Positions 1-8,522 of a stretch of 56,345 nucleotides of DNA are shown here, piece by piece. Below the pieces are notes generated by a model. The model saw nothing but the letters and a program-made list of their open reading frames with translations, did no database searches and had not been told where the DNA came from. The translations under genes and the position numbers were made by a program. Within the stretch, counting starts at the first letter, position 1. Every line of letters starts with the position of its first letter. The DNA is from Bdellovibrionales bacterium (lineage in GTDB: Bacteria; Bdellovibrionota; Bdellovibrionia; Bdellovibrionales; UBA1609): contig JACOND010000006.1 of NCBI GenBank assembly GCA_014323935.1, positions 1-56,345 on the forward strand, given 5' to 3'.

Positions 1-37
1 GTTTATTGGGTGGATAACGAAAATTATAGGGAGGTTT

Positions 38-1291
38 ATGTTAAGGTTATTTCTCTTTTTATGTGCTTTTTTAATAAATATAAATCAAGGAAGAATAGAG
101 TTGTTTTCAATCGCTTCTTCTAAGGAAAAAATTATCGATGAAGAAACAGTATTTCATTCAGTTTGGAAAGTACAACATAAATCTAAAGCAATAAAAATAA
201 ATGGGACGGGTTTTTTTATAGGACCAACAAAATTTATTACGAATTTTCATATTATTGATGCCTTTTCTAGTTTAGAAGACATAAGGATAACTCAAGAAGG
301 GAATTCAAAAGAGTTAAGAGTAAAGGAATTAGTGAGTATATCAATAGAAGAAGATTTAGCTCTTTTAGAAACAGAAGAAAGTGTTTCTGACTATTTAGTT
401 TTGCAAGAGGAAGAGTTGGATTCGCCTGAGGCTTTATATGTTTTAGCTTATCCAGGTGGAAAGTTTAAAAAAATAAATCAAACAGGTGTTTTAAAATGGA
501 ATTCTTTTTTTTCAGATAATCCCTATAATTTTGGAGTAAGTGGCAGTCCTGTTTTAGATAAGAATCATAATTTGGTGGGAGTAGTATATATGACACATTA
601 CAATCTACTTTCTTTTATAGAAATAGAAGATTTAAAGAAATTTCTAGAAGATAAAGATTTTTTATGTAAAGAACTTAATTTTAAAGGATGTATGAAACGA
701 GTTGGAGAAGATTATTTAAGATATTTACAAGGGGAGAAAGTCCCTCAAGATTACTATAAAATAGGATTGGCATTTCAGAGATATGAAAAACTAGAATTCG
801 TTCAAGAACAAGTAAAGAAATGGTTTGAAATATCTGCAAAACAAGGTCATGTTCTTGCTCAATTGGAATTAGCTAAGATGCATTATAAGGGTCTGGGAAC
901 AAATCAGGATTTTACAAAGGCAAGAGAGTTGCTTGAAAGGCTTGCAAATCAAGGTCATGCTCTGGCTCAATTTGAATTATCTGGGATTTATTATGAGGGT
1001 CTAGGAACAGCTCAGGATTTAGAAAAGTCAAGAGAATTGCTTGAAGAGTCTGCAAAACAAGGTCACGTTATTGCTCAATATTTATTAGCTAAGATGTATT
1101 CTAAGGGTCTAGGAACAGCTCAGGATTTTACAAAGGCAAGAGAGTTGTTTGAAGAGTCTGCAAAACAAGGCTACGCTCCCGCTCAATTGGAATTAGCTGA
1201 GATGCATTCTAAGGGTTTAGGAACGAAGCAGGATTTTACAAAGACAAGAGAGTGGTTTGAAGAGGTAGTAAATCAACTCAATATTTATTAG
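38..1291 (+). CDS. Exported trypsin-like serine protease with Sel1 repeats (copy 1)
   Basis: A 417-residue protein starts at an ATG behind a good ribosome site (GGGAGG, about 6 nt upstream). Residues 1-25 form a hydrophobic export signal or anchor. Residues ~40-210 are a trypsin-like (DegP-type chymotrypsin fold) domain with a complete apparent triad: His71 in TNFHII, Asp106 in EEDLALL, Ser168 in GVSGSP. From ~260 to the end are four 36-residue Sel1-type units (consensus AKQGHxxAQxxLAxMxxKGLGT), which usually mediate protein contacts. The protein is probably periplasmic or secreted; substrate unknown. The last unit is cut short: compared with the internal units, 13 bases are missing between CAA and CTCAAT, which shifts the frame into a stop. 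The next unit is still legible in another frame downstream. The neighbour at 1850-3103 is a paralogue of identical length. Confidence 0.85.
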   Translation: MLRLFLFLCAFLININQGRIELFSIASSKEKIIDEETVFHSVWKVQHKSKAIKINGTGFFIGPTKFITNFHIIDAFSSLEDIRITQEGNSKELRVKELVSISIEEDLALLETEESVSDYLVLQEEELDSPEALYVLAYPGGKFKKINQTGVLKWNSFFSDNPYNFGVSGSPVLDKNHNLVGVVYMTHYNLLSFIEIEDLKKFLEDKDFLCKELNFKGCMKRVGEDYLRYLQGEKVPQDYYKIGLAFQRYEKLEFVQEQVKKWFEISAKQGHVLAQLELAKMHYKGLGTNQDFTKARELLERLANQGHALAQFELSGIYYEGLGTAQDLEKSRELLEESAKQGHVIAQYLLAKMYSKGLGTAQDFTKARELFEESAKQGYAPAQLELAEMHSKGLGTKQDFTKTREWFEEVVNQLNIY

Positions 1292-1849
1292 CTAAGATGC
1301 ATTCTAAGGGTTTAGTAACCGAGCAGGATTTTAAAAAGGAAGTTTATGACTAAAAAACTCCCTTCAAATGATAATTCATTATTTATAAAGAAGTAGAAAA
1401 AAATTTCTGTGGATGATTATAAATTGTAGAAAAAGCTTTTTTTCTATGTAGTTTTAAATACAGTAAAGTTATTTTCAGTCGCTTTTTCTAAGGAAAAAAT
1501 TGTCAATAAGAAAAGAACTGTCTAAAAAAGTCAAGAGGAGCGAATTGGCTTATCAGATAGCGAAGTCTAGGAACAGCTCAGGATTTTATAAAGTCAAGAG
1601 ATTGGTTTGAAGAGTCTGCAAATAAGGAGATTCATCTCAACGATGATTAAAGAGAGTCTTAGAAAATAAACTGGAACTATCTTTTTAGAGGCAACTGTTC
1701 AAATTTATTACAGTTTCTTTTAAATTTTTTATATATATCAAAAATTTGCCGATTGATGAGATGAGGGAGATGTGAAATAGAATTTATTTGTAAAATATGA
1801 TAAAAGAAAATTGTTTGCTTGGTGGATAACGAAAATTATAGTGAAGTTT
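1292..1849 (+). pseudogene. Remnants of trypsin-Sel1 gene copies
   Basis: No gene is intact here. Bases 1292-1351 continue the Sel1 reading of the upstream gene in a shifted frame (LAKMHSKGLVTEQDF). Bases ~1468-1510 resemble the start region of the protease genes (SKEKI-like codons). Bases ~1566-1625 resemble a Sel1 unit (LGTAQDF.KSRDWFEESAN). An N-terminal fragment followed directly by a repeat fragment suggests another gene copy that lost its middle by deletion. The remainder is AT-rich sequence in which I see nothing, except the conserved leader just before 1850. Confidence 0.65.
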
Positions 1850-3103
1850 ATGTTAAAGGTATTTCTTTTTTTATGTGGTTTTTTAATAATTATAAATCAA
1901 GGAAGAATAGCGTTATTTTTAGTCAATCATTCTAAGAAAAAGATTATTGATGAAGAAACAGTAGTTCATTCAGTTTGGAAAATACAAGATAAATCTAAAG
2001 CAGTAAAAATGAAAGGGACGGGTTTTTTTATAGGACCAACAAAAATCATTACGAATTTTCATGTTATTCAAACACTTTCTAGTTTAGAGGACATAAGAAT
2101 AACTCAAGAAGAGACTTCAAGAGAGTTAAGAGTTAAAAAATTAGTGAGTGTATCAATAGAAGAAGATTTAGCTCTTTTAGAAACAGAAGAAAGTGTTTCT
2201 GACTATTTAAATTTAGAAGAAGAAGAGTTGGATTCGCCTGAGTCTTTGTATGTTGTAGCTTATCCAGGTGGAAAGTTTAAAAAGATAAATCAAACAGGGA
2301 TTTTAAAATGGAATTTTTTTTCTTCAGATAATCTCTATAATTCTGGAGCAAGTGGCGGTCCTGTTTTAGATAAGAATCATAATTTGGTGGGAGTAGTAAG
2401 TATGGCACATTACAATTTACTGTTTTTTATAGAAATAGAAGATTTAAAGAATTTTCTAGAAGATAAAGATTTCTTATGTAGAGAACTTAATTTTAAAGGA
2501 TGTATGAAACGAGTCGGAGAAGATTATTTAAGATATTTACAAGGAGAGAAAGTGCCTCAAGATTACTATAAAATAGGAGTGGCATTTCAGAGATATGAAA
2601 AACTAGAATTCGTTCAAGAACAAGTAAAGAAATGGTTTGAAATATCTGTAAATCAAGGTCATGTTCTTGCTCAATTGGAGTTAGCTAAGATGCATTATAA
2701 GGGTCTAGGAACATGGCAGGATTTTACAAAGGCAAGAGAGTTGCTTGAAAGGCTTGCAAATCAAGGTCACTCTCTGGCTCAATATAAATTAGCTGGAATT
2801 TATTATAAGGGTATAGGAACAGAGAAAGATTTAGAAAAGTCAAGAGAGTGGTTTGAAGAGTCTGCAAAACAAGGTCACGTTGTTGCTCAATATAAATTAG
2901 CTAGAATTTATTATAAGGGTCTAGGAACAGAGAAAGATTTAGAAAAGTCAAGAGAGTGGTTTGAAAAGTCTGCAAAACAAGGTCACATTCCGGCTCAATT
3001 GAAATTAGCTGAGATGCATTCTAAGGGTTTAGGAACGAAGCAGGATTTTACAAAAGCAAGAGAGTGGTTTGAAGAGGTAGTAAATCAACTCAATATGAAT
3101 TAG
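1850..3103 (+). CDS. Exported trypsin-like serine protease with Sel1 repeats (copy 2)
   Basis: This paralogue of the gene at 38-1291 is also 417 residues from the ATG at 1850. An in-frame TTG at 1811 would add 13 residues, but alignment with copy 1 favours 1850. It has the same layout: hydrophobic N-terminus, a trypsin-like domain with His71, Asp106 and Ser168 (GASGGP, closer to the canonical motif than copy 1's GVSGSP), then four Sel1 units. Divergence is concentrated in the Sel1 units and the first 30 residues. It carries the same 13-base loss at the end of the last unit, so that frameshift predates the duplication or was spread by gene conversion. The ribosome site (GTGAAG) is weaker than that of copy 1. 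Both copies look functional. Confidence 0.83.
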   Translation: MLKVFLFLCGFLIIINQGRIALFLVNHSKKKIIDEETVVHSVWKIQDKSKAVKMKGTGFFIGPTKIITNFHVIQTLSSLEDIRITQEETSRELRVKKLVSVSIEEDLALLETEESVSDYLNLEEEELDSPESLYVVAYPGGKFKKINQTGILKWNFFSSDNLYNSGASGGPVLDKNHNLVGVVSMAHYNLLFFIEIEDLKNFLEDKDFLCRELNFKGCMKRVGEDYLRYLQGEKVPQDYYKIGVAFQRYEKLEFVQEQVKKWFEISVNQGHVLAQLELAKMHYKGLGTWQDFTKARELLERLANQGHSLAQYKLAGIYYKGIGTEKDLEKSREWFEESAKQGHVVAQYKLARIYYKGLGTEKDLEKSREWFEKSAKQGHIPAQLKLAEMHSKGLGTKQDFTKAREWFEEVVNQLNMN

Positions 3104-3439
3104 CTAAGATGTATTATATGAGAGGAACCGAGCAGGTTAAAAAGGAAGTTAATGACTTAAAAAACTCCCTTCAAATGATAATTCATTATTTATAAAGAAG
3201 TAGAAAAAAAAATTGCTGTGGATGATTATAAATTTTAGAAAAAGCTTTTTTTCTATGTAGTTTTAAATACAGTAAAGCTATTTTCAGTCGCTTCTTCTAA
3301 GGAAAAAATTGTCAATAAGAAAAGAACTGTCTAAAATTGCCTGCTCAAAACAAGAAGAGTTAAACCTATTTTTATAGAAAAATATTCATGACCAATTATG
3401 TGAAGTAAAGCTTTGATTAAAATGTTTCTTAAGAATTTT
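3104..3439 (+). pseudogene. Trailer of the protease array with gene remnants
   Basis: This region repeats the trailer of copy 1: out-of-frame Sel1 residue codons at 3104-3160, then sequence near-identical to 1370-1510, including the short block that resembles the protease N-terminal region (about 3280-3325). Similarity fades after about 3345. Nothing else is recognisable up to the end of the minus-strand gene at 3440. Confidence 0.6.
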
Positions 3440-3814
3440 TTAAAACCTTAATTTGACAGATAGAACAGCAATTAAAAATAAGAGAAAAATAAAAAGTAAA
3501 ACCAAGCTGTGTAACAAACTTGAGTGACTCAATTTTTGTCCTGATTTTTTTATGATTAAAGGTAAAAATCCTAAAATAACCCATAAAATCAGTTTTATGT
3601 ATATCCATAGGGACCAGTTTAAATTGGTTTTAGCTATGAGACCAAAACCAGCTAGTAAAATGAAAAATAAAATTAAACCATGAATAGAAAGTAAGATAGA
3701 GAGAAGCTTTTTACTGTCGTTTTTATTTGTATACAGTCCCCATAAAGCTCCTAAAATGAGACTTAATCCAAGAAGAGAGATAAAATGAAGAGAACTATAA
3801 AAAGTATAACTCAT
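3440..3814 (-). CDS. Small four-helix membrane protein, unknown function
   Basis: The 124-residue protein consists almost entirely of four predicted transmembrane helices (about residues 7-27, 38-62, 68-88 and 100-120) with short charged loops (NKNDSKK, KKSGQK). The shape resembles small CopD/SirB-like inner-membrane proteins, but I see no diagnostic histidine or haem motif, so I give no function. It lies 62 bases downstream of infA on the same strand and may share its transcript. Confidence 0.6.
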   Translation of the reverse strand: MSYTFYSSLHFISLLGLSLILGALWGLYTNKNDSKKLLSILLSIHGLILFFILLAGFGLIAKTNLNWSLWIYIKLILWVILGFLPLIIKKSGQKLSHSSLLHSLVLLFIFLLFLIAVLSVKLRF

Positions 3815-3876
3815 AATAGAATTTTTTGTTAACAGTTGTAAAAAATTAAATTTTTAAAATCAATAGAGAGTGTTCC

Positions 3877-4098
3877 TTATCGGTAGCGATAAATAATTAG
3901 TCCTGTGTTTAAATCTTTAGGAGAAAAGCCAACTGTCACACGGTCCCCTAACACAACTTGAATATTATACCTTCTCATTTTACCACATAATTTAGCTGAG
4001 ACTTCGGCTTCATTTTTATCTAGTTTGATTTTATAGATACCACCCGCTCCGATATCTGTTATTGTTCCATCAAATTGAGCTAAGTCACTTTTTGCCAT
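3877..4098 (-). CDS. infA: Translation initiation factor IF-1
   Basis: At 73 residues the length is typical of IF-1, a single S1-like OB-fold that occupies the ribosomal A site during initiation. Family landmarks are present: MAKSDL start, the GTI..I..GG.Y.I strand pattern, the basic CGKMRRYNI segment, GDRVTV, and the terminal IIYRYR. It lies between the Lys-rich protein gene (23 bases upstream on the same strand) and the small membrane protein. I am confident of the assignment. Confidence 0.95.
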   Translation of the reverse strand: MAKSDLAQFDGTITDIGAGGIYKIKLDKNEAEVSAKLCGKMRRYNIQVVLGDRVTVGFSPKDLNTGLIIYRYR

Positions 4099-4121
4099 AT
4101 TATTTTTCTCGTTTTGAAAGA

Positions 4122-4574
4122 TTATCTATAGTTGGATATTAAAAGTTTTACTCCATCCTCAAATAAAACTTCTAATAGATTGTTATATTTTTTCCTAATA
4201 AAACCCAAACCAAAATTTTTGTGTTTTAGTTTTAATGTATTTGTATCTTGGTAATTATTTTTCATGTTATAATTGATAGATTTTTCGTCTTTATATTTTT
4301 CACTCATTTTTTTATATTCTTCTATTTCTTTAGTTCTATTTTTTTCAATTTCAATTTCTTGTTTTGTTTTTCTTTTTTTCTTTTCCTTAGGAGAAGATTT
4401 TTTAGAAGTCACTTTTTTAGAAGTTGTTTTTTTCTTTTGTGTTGCAACCGTTTTTTTAGAAGTCGCTTTTTTAGCAACTGTTTTTTTCTTTTGCTTAGTA
4501 GCCGTTTTTTTAGAAGTCGTTTTTTTAGAAGTCACTTTTTTAGAAGTTGTTTTTTTCTTTTTTTTATCAGCCAT
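4122..4574 (-). CDS. Lys-rich tail protein with UvrD/PcrA-tail-like C-terminus
   Basis: The 150-residue protein has two parts. Residues 1-70 are a repetitive, extremely basic, H1-histone-like stretch (SKKTTSKK and VTSKK repeats, no hydrophobic core) that should bind nucleic acid nonspecifically. Residues ~112-150 (KHKNFGLGFIRKKYNN, then EVLFEDGVKLLI) match the pattern of the small Tudor-like domain at the C-terminus of UvrD/PcrA helicases (H..FG.G.V......V.F..G.K.L), which contacts RNA polymerase. The basic part is encoded by short DNA repeats and may vary in length between strains. The gene lies just upstream of infA on the same strand. DNA-, RNA- or RNAP-associated function is inference. 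Confidence 0.6.
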   Translation of the reverse strand: MADKKKKKTTSKKVTSKKTTSKKTATKQKKKTVAKKATSKKTVATQKKKTTSKKVTSKKSSPKEKKKRKTKQEIEIEKNRTKEIEEYKKMSEKYKDEKSINYNMKNNYQDTNTLKLKHKNFGLGFIRKKYNNLLEVLFEDGVKLLISNYR

Positions 4575-5763
4575 ATATTTTAATCCTCTTTAAAGTACAA
4601 TATAATGATTTCTTACCTTTTAATCAAAGCAAAAAAAAAAATCAAGCCTCAAATTACTTTTTTGATAGATTTACTTTCTTTTTAAATCTAACTTTCTTAA
4701 ACTAATAGCTTTTTCTTGATAAATTTTACACAAATTTTTTAATGTAAGAAAAATTATCTTTTCTAAAATACTCTTTTTTTTCTTAAATTTTTATAAATTC
4801 CTGTATGTTCGGTAGCTTTTTCTAAATAAACAAGTGTAAATTGGAATGGGGTAAATGGATTTTTCATTTCCTTTTAGGGAGTTAAATAAGCTCTCTCGTT
4901 TTTTTAAATTCTTTAACTCAGGGTTCTCTTAAAATACAGTTAATTGATCAAAAATCATAACTGAAAAGAATTCACATCTTTATAAAATCTGAAAATAAGT
5001 TTAAGAGGCGAGTTTTAAACTTTTCTAAGGCTTTAAGAATCTATCATTTTCAGTTAGAGAATTTGAAGATGAATAAAAATCAGCTCCTCATATCTTAGAA
5101 ATAAAGTAAGTTTTTTTTTTGAGATTAAGGATAAAAAAAGGGAATGAGAAAATTTTGATTTTTCACTAGACATTTTCATCATGGAGGACAAGGCGGGTCT
5201 ATTTTTTCAATAGTTTCTCATATAGGACAGTTAAATATAAGCTCTGAGAGTTGTTTGATATACCTGATTTAGAAAAAGGAGAGCTTAAAACTTTAGCTTT
5301 TTTAAGAATTTTATAAAGAGCAATAAAAGTTATGAGATAAAAAAGATCTTTCAAATTGAACCTTTGTAATCTCATTTTAAATCTTCTGATCTCTTAGTTC
5401 TTTCAAAGTCTGATCTAGCCTTTTCTGCTTTCTCTTTTTTGCTTCTTTTTCTCTTCATACAATTCAGGTCGGGTTGTAAAGCTCCTAACTCTAATAACCT
5501 TCCTTTAACATCAGGAGGACGAGTTTTTTTAAGCGTACCACAATTAAATAGGATTTAGTATAAAGTTAAAAAATATATATCAAAGAGATAGGATAAATTT
5601 GTTTTTTTAATTAAAATCCGCTGAGTTTTTATTATAATGAGCTAAATAAAAACTTTTAATTTTTAACTTGATTTTCAAAAAATACATGTTTTAAAGTGGC
5701 TTAAGTTGTAAAAGATTTACTCAAGAAGAGGTAAATTCTAAAAGAAAAATTCGCTCAGCTATT
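4575..5763. other. Long non-coding stretch with decayed sequence
   Basis: About 1.2 kb holds no intact gene on either strand. All frames carry frequent stops, and there are poly-A/T runs. Two pieces look like gene remains: a short forward reading around 5170-5270 (HHGGQGGSIFSIVSHIGQL, then a stop) and a start-less minus-strand reading at 5372-5554. I see no tRNA, CRISPR or clear hairpin terminator. Confidence 0.5.
5372..5554 (-). pseudogene. Possible remnant of a basic C-terminal domain
   Basis: This 60-codon open stretch on the minus strand reads ...KKTRPPDVKGRLLELG, then a Lys/Arg/Glu-rich tail (MKRKRSKKEKAEKARSDF). It is bounded upstream by a stop and has no good start before an internal ATG. 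Its composition is protein-like, unlike the surrounding AT noise. It could be the 3' end of a lost gene or a very small protein starting at the internal Met. Family not recognised. Confidence 0.3.
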
Positions 5764-6090
5764 ATGAAAGTGAAGATTTTAAACATAAAGAATTTTATCC
5801 CTTTTATAGTTATTGGCTGTATTCTTTGGATATCTTATTTTTATCCTCGTTTTTTAACTTTAGCACTAGGTGAAAAAAGTCCTTGGATCAGTTATTTATA
5901 CATTTATGGAATGGGGGGAGTTGCTTTCTTATTGAGTCTGGTTTGGATTTTTACAAGAAAGAAGGATTCTTTAAGACAAAAGGAAGAATTTCTTTGGTTA
6001 ATTGCTTTAATTTTAGGTTTTTTGTTTATTTTTTTTGTTCATGGCCTTTGGATTTATATATCCATCGAATATCCTTTATATAATCCTTAG
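5764..6090 (+). CDS. Small three-helix membrane protein preceding symporter
   Basis: The 108-residue protein has three hydrophobic helices (about residues 11-31, 43-62 and 77-101). It lies 8 bases upstream of the sodium:solute symporter gene, which starts with GTG, so the two are probably translated from one message. Small partner proteins upstream of SSS transporters are known (for example DUF485/DUF4212 types). I cannot assign this one to those families from sequence alone. Role as an accessory subunit is inference from position. Confidence 0.6.
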   Translation: MKVKILNIKNFIPFIVIGCILWISYFYPRFLTLALGEKSPWISYLYIYGMGGVAFLLSLVWIFTRKKDSLRQKEEFLWLIALILGFLFIFFVHGLWIYISIEYPLYNP

Positions 6091-6098
6091 GTTTTCTT

Positions 6099-7997
6099 GT
6101 GAATTTTGGGATAGAATTTTCTAATATTTCTTTAATTATTATAGTTGTAACTATTATTGCTTATTTTTTGATGGTGACTTTTTTTGGAGCTTATTTTTCA
6201 AAGTTTAGCTCTAACATCCATGATTTTTTTTTTAGTGGTCAAAGATTTGCTTGGTGGCTCCCTTTTATAAGCATGATGGCAACGGGGATAGGAGCTTATA
6301 GCTATTTAAAGTACTCAGAACAAGGTTTAAAAACAGGTATGAATAGTACGATGGTTTATATGAATGAATGGTTTATTGTACCTTTATTTTTTTTTGCTTG
6401 GCTTCCTATCATGTATTGGACAAAAACTCGTTCTATTCCTCAGTATTTTGAAAAACGATTTAATACTGCGACTCGTTATTTAACTATTGTTATACTGCTG
6501 GCTTATATTTTTTACTACATAGGTTATAATCTTTTTACAATTGGTTTAGCTTTTCAAGGTATCTTTGGTCTCCCTCCTTTTTTGACTTTGCCGGCTATTA
6601 CTTTAATTTTAGGATTTTATGTGAGTTTAGGAGGTCAAACCGCTGTTATTTTTACAGATTTAGTTCAAGGAGTTTTACTTTATTTAGCGGGATGTTTAGC
6701 TTTTGGTTATGGTTTATATGTCTTAGGAGGGTTTTCTGAATTTTTTCACTATTTACCTTTAGAGCATAGACTGCCTTTTGCTTCCTTTAACCAGGACCCT
6801 TATTTTAATTCTGTAGGTATCTTTTGGGGAGATGCTTTAGCGGGAAGCATTGCTTTTTTATTTTTAAACCAAGGTTTTCTTATGAGGTTTTTGAGTGTTA
6901 GAAGTGTGAATGAAGCTCGTTTAGCCGGGATGGCTAATATCATGATTACCTTACCTCTTTCAGCTATCGTTGTAGGTTCTGTGGGTTGGTTAGGAAAGGC
7001 TATCCTTACAAAACAGGAGGCCTTAAACACCGCTTTAACTCCCTATGGTTTCTTAGAAATTGAAAATAGCTACCACACTTTTGTTAATGTTGTAGGTTAT
7101 GTTGTTCAAAGTAATCCTATTGTTTTAGGCATTATATTAGCAGCTCTTCTTGCAGCCTTGATGTCAACAATTGATACCTTAATTAATGCAGCAACTGCTA
7201 TTTTTATTTATGATATTTATAAACCTTTAATTAAAACAAATTCTTCTGATAAACATTACCTTAAAGTGGCTAAGTTTTCGACTTTTGGGATGACTTTATT
7301 AGGTCTCTTATTAGCAACTTGGTTTTTTTTCCAAAAAGGAACTCTTATGTCTATTCATTATAGAGGTATCATGGTTATTGTGCCTTCTATTGTTACAACC
7401 TTACTTCTTGGAATTTTATGGAAGCGATTTAATTCTATTTCAGCTTGTTCTGCTTTGGTTGTAGGAGTCAGTTTAACTTTTATGACTTTAAGATTTCCTG
7501 AGTGGATTTATCCCTTGAGAAACTTTTTTTATGGTTCTCAAACAGGAGATCCTTTTTTATTTCGAGCTTTGTTTGGCATGATTGTTTCAGGATTAACAGG
7601 AGTTGTGGTGTGTTTATTTACAAAACCTGCCGATTCCGATAAAATTAAAGGCTATACTTTAGATAGTATTGATGATGCGATTTTCTCGTTTAAAGGGAGA
7701 AAACCCAATTTTAAAAGAGGAAAAAAAATAACTTTTTTGAAAATTGTATTGGATAACAGTTTAAAAAAAGGGGAAATAGCTTTATCTAATAAGAATGTTA
7801 AAAGATTAAAAGCCGAAGAGCAAGATATTATTTATGTCTCTGATAACAGATGGTATTTAGGTGGTTTAAGATCAGGGCATTTTACATTAGCTAACAAACA
7901 TCCTAAAAAGGATAGTGTACTTTTAATGGCAAAAGACACTTTAGAAAAGAGCTATTTATTAAAAGATAAAACTGTTTTTATTAAAAAAATCATATAA
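6099..7997 (+). CDS. Sodium:solute symporter family (SSS) transporter
   Basis: A 632-residue transporter starting at GTG. Its layout follows the SSS (PutP/SGLT) family: about 13 hydrophobic segments over residues 10-515, FFFSGQRFAWWLPFISMMATG in helices 1-2, the GGQTAVIFTDLVQG segment characteristic of the family, and MSTIDTLINAATAIF in the helix that forms the Na+ site. Residues ~540-632 are a hydrophilic tail without an obvious domain. It should import a solute with Na+ across the inner membrane; the substrate cannot be read from the sequence. It is flanked upstream by a small membrane protein and downstream (9 bases) by a phosphatase-like gene, suggesting one operon continuing into the valine-catabolism genes. 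Confidence 0.85.
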   Translation: MNFGIEFSNISLIIIVVTIIAYFLMVTFFGAYFSKFSSNIHDFFFSGQRFAWWLPFISMMATGIGAYSYLKYSEQGLKTGMNSTMVYMNEWFIVPLFFFAWLPIMYWTKTRSIPQYFEKRFNTATRYLTIVILLAYIFYYIGYNLFTIGLAFQGIFGLPPFLTLPAITLILGFYVSLGGQTAVIFTDLVQGVLLYLAGCLAFGYGLYVLGGFSEFFHYLPLEHRLPFASFNQDPYFNSVGIFWGDALAGSIAFLFLNQGFLMRFLSVRSVNEARLAGMANIMITLPLSAIVVGSVGWLGKAILTKQEALNTALTPYGFLEIENSYHTFVNVVGYVVQSNPIVLGIILAALLAALMSTIDTLINAATAIFIYDIYKPLIKTNSSDKHYLKVAKFSTFGMTLLGLLLATWFFFQKGTLMSIHYRGIMVIVPSIVTTLLLGILWKRFNSISACSALVVGVSLTFMTLRFPEWIYPLRNFFYGSQTGDPFLFRALFGMIVSGLTGVVVCLFTKPADSDKIKGYTLDSIDDAIFSFKGRKPNFKRGKKITFLKIVLDNSLKKGEIALSNKNVKRLKAEEQDIIYVSDNRWYLGGLRSGHFTLANKHPKKDSVLLMAKDTLEKSYLLKDKTVFIKKII

Positions 7998-8006
7998 GGA
8001 AAAATC

Positions 8007-8522
8007 TTGACAGTTCAAATTCCATCATCCATTCTTGTAAAAGAAATGATTTTACAAAGTCTAGCTAAAAAAAAACATCCGGCAGGTTTTTCTTTCCTTC
8101 AATATGGAGATCGTTTTTCTCTTTGTGGTCAACCCTCTAAAAAAGATTTGGAAGAATTTAGAAAGGAAAATTGGGATTTGATTTTAAACCTCAGAAATCC
8201 CGAAGAGTTAGATTCTTTAGATTTTCAAATGGATGAAGTGTGTCATCATTTAGGTTTGAAATATCTTTCTCTTCCGATTATGTTTCAGGGAGATATCAGA
8301 AAATCAGCTTTAAAGGACATTCATCAAACTTTAAGCTCTGATTCTTATAAAAAAATTGTCATTCACTGTGCTTCTGGAAAAAGAGCGATTTTAGCTTTAC
8401 TCGCTCATCTTTTTTTATCTCAGCAATGTGAATTAGAAGATATTCCTAAAGTGGCAGAGAGATTGCAATTCAATTCTCCTCCCCTTTTAAATCGTTTATG
8501 TGAGTTACTACAAACCTTATGA
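8007..8522 (+). CDS. DUF442 / beta-lactamase-hydrolase-like phosphatase domain protein
   Basis: A 171-residue soluble protein starting at TTG, with AAGGA 5 nt upstream. The active-site-like loop VIHCASGKRA (Cys121, Arg126) has the CX4R spacing typical of the DUF442 (BLH) branch of the tyrosine-phosphatase fold. LILNLRNPEE matches the conserved strand before it. In other bacteria this domain is often linked to a sulfur dioxygenase or beta-lactamase-like domain; here it stands alone. The gene ends at the next gene's presumed ribosome site (AAAGGAG at 8522-8528). Substrate unknown. Confidence 0.7.
   Translation: MTVQIPSSILVKEMILQSLAKKKHPAGFSFLQYGDRFSLCGQPSKKDLEEFRKENWDLILNLRNPEELDSLDFQMDEVCHHLGLKYLSLPIMFQGDIRKSALKDIHQTLSSDSYKKIVIHCASGKRAILALLAHLFLSQQCELEDIPKVAERLQFNSPPLLNRLCELLQTL

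Larger units (their letters stand above)
1..3345. repeat. Tandem duplication of trypsin-Sel1 locus (period about 1812 bp)
   Basis: The sequence before, within and after the gene at 38-1291 recurs around the gene at 1850-3103. The leader GGTGGATAACGAAAATTATA lies just upstream of both starts, and the trailing 250 bases (1292-1540 and 3104-3345) are near-identical. Within each trailer is a short block resembling codons ~22-36 of the genes (about 1468-1510 and 3280-3325). The first trailer also keeps a Sel1-unit fragment at about 1566-1625. I read these as two intact copies plus collapsed remnants of further copies. The left edge of the array is outside the window. Confidence 0.85.

Noticed and set aside
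4248..4593. Two Phe/Ser-rich plus-strand open frames opposite the Lys-rich gene
   Set aside because: They are antisense shadows of AAA/AAG-rich codons (TTT/TTC/CTT), with no ribosome site and no natural protein composition.
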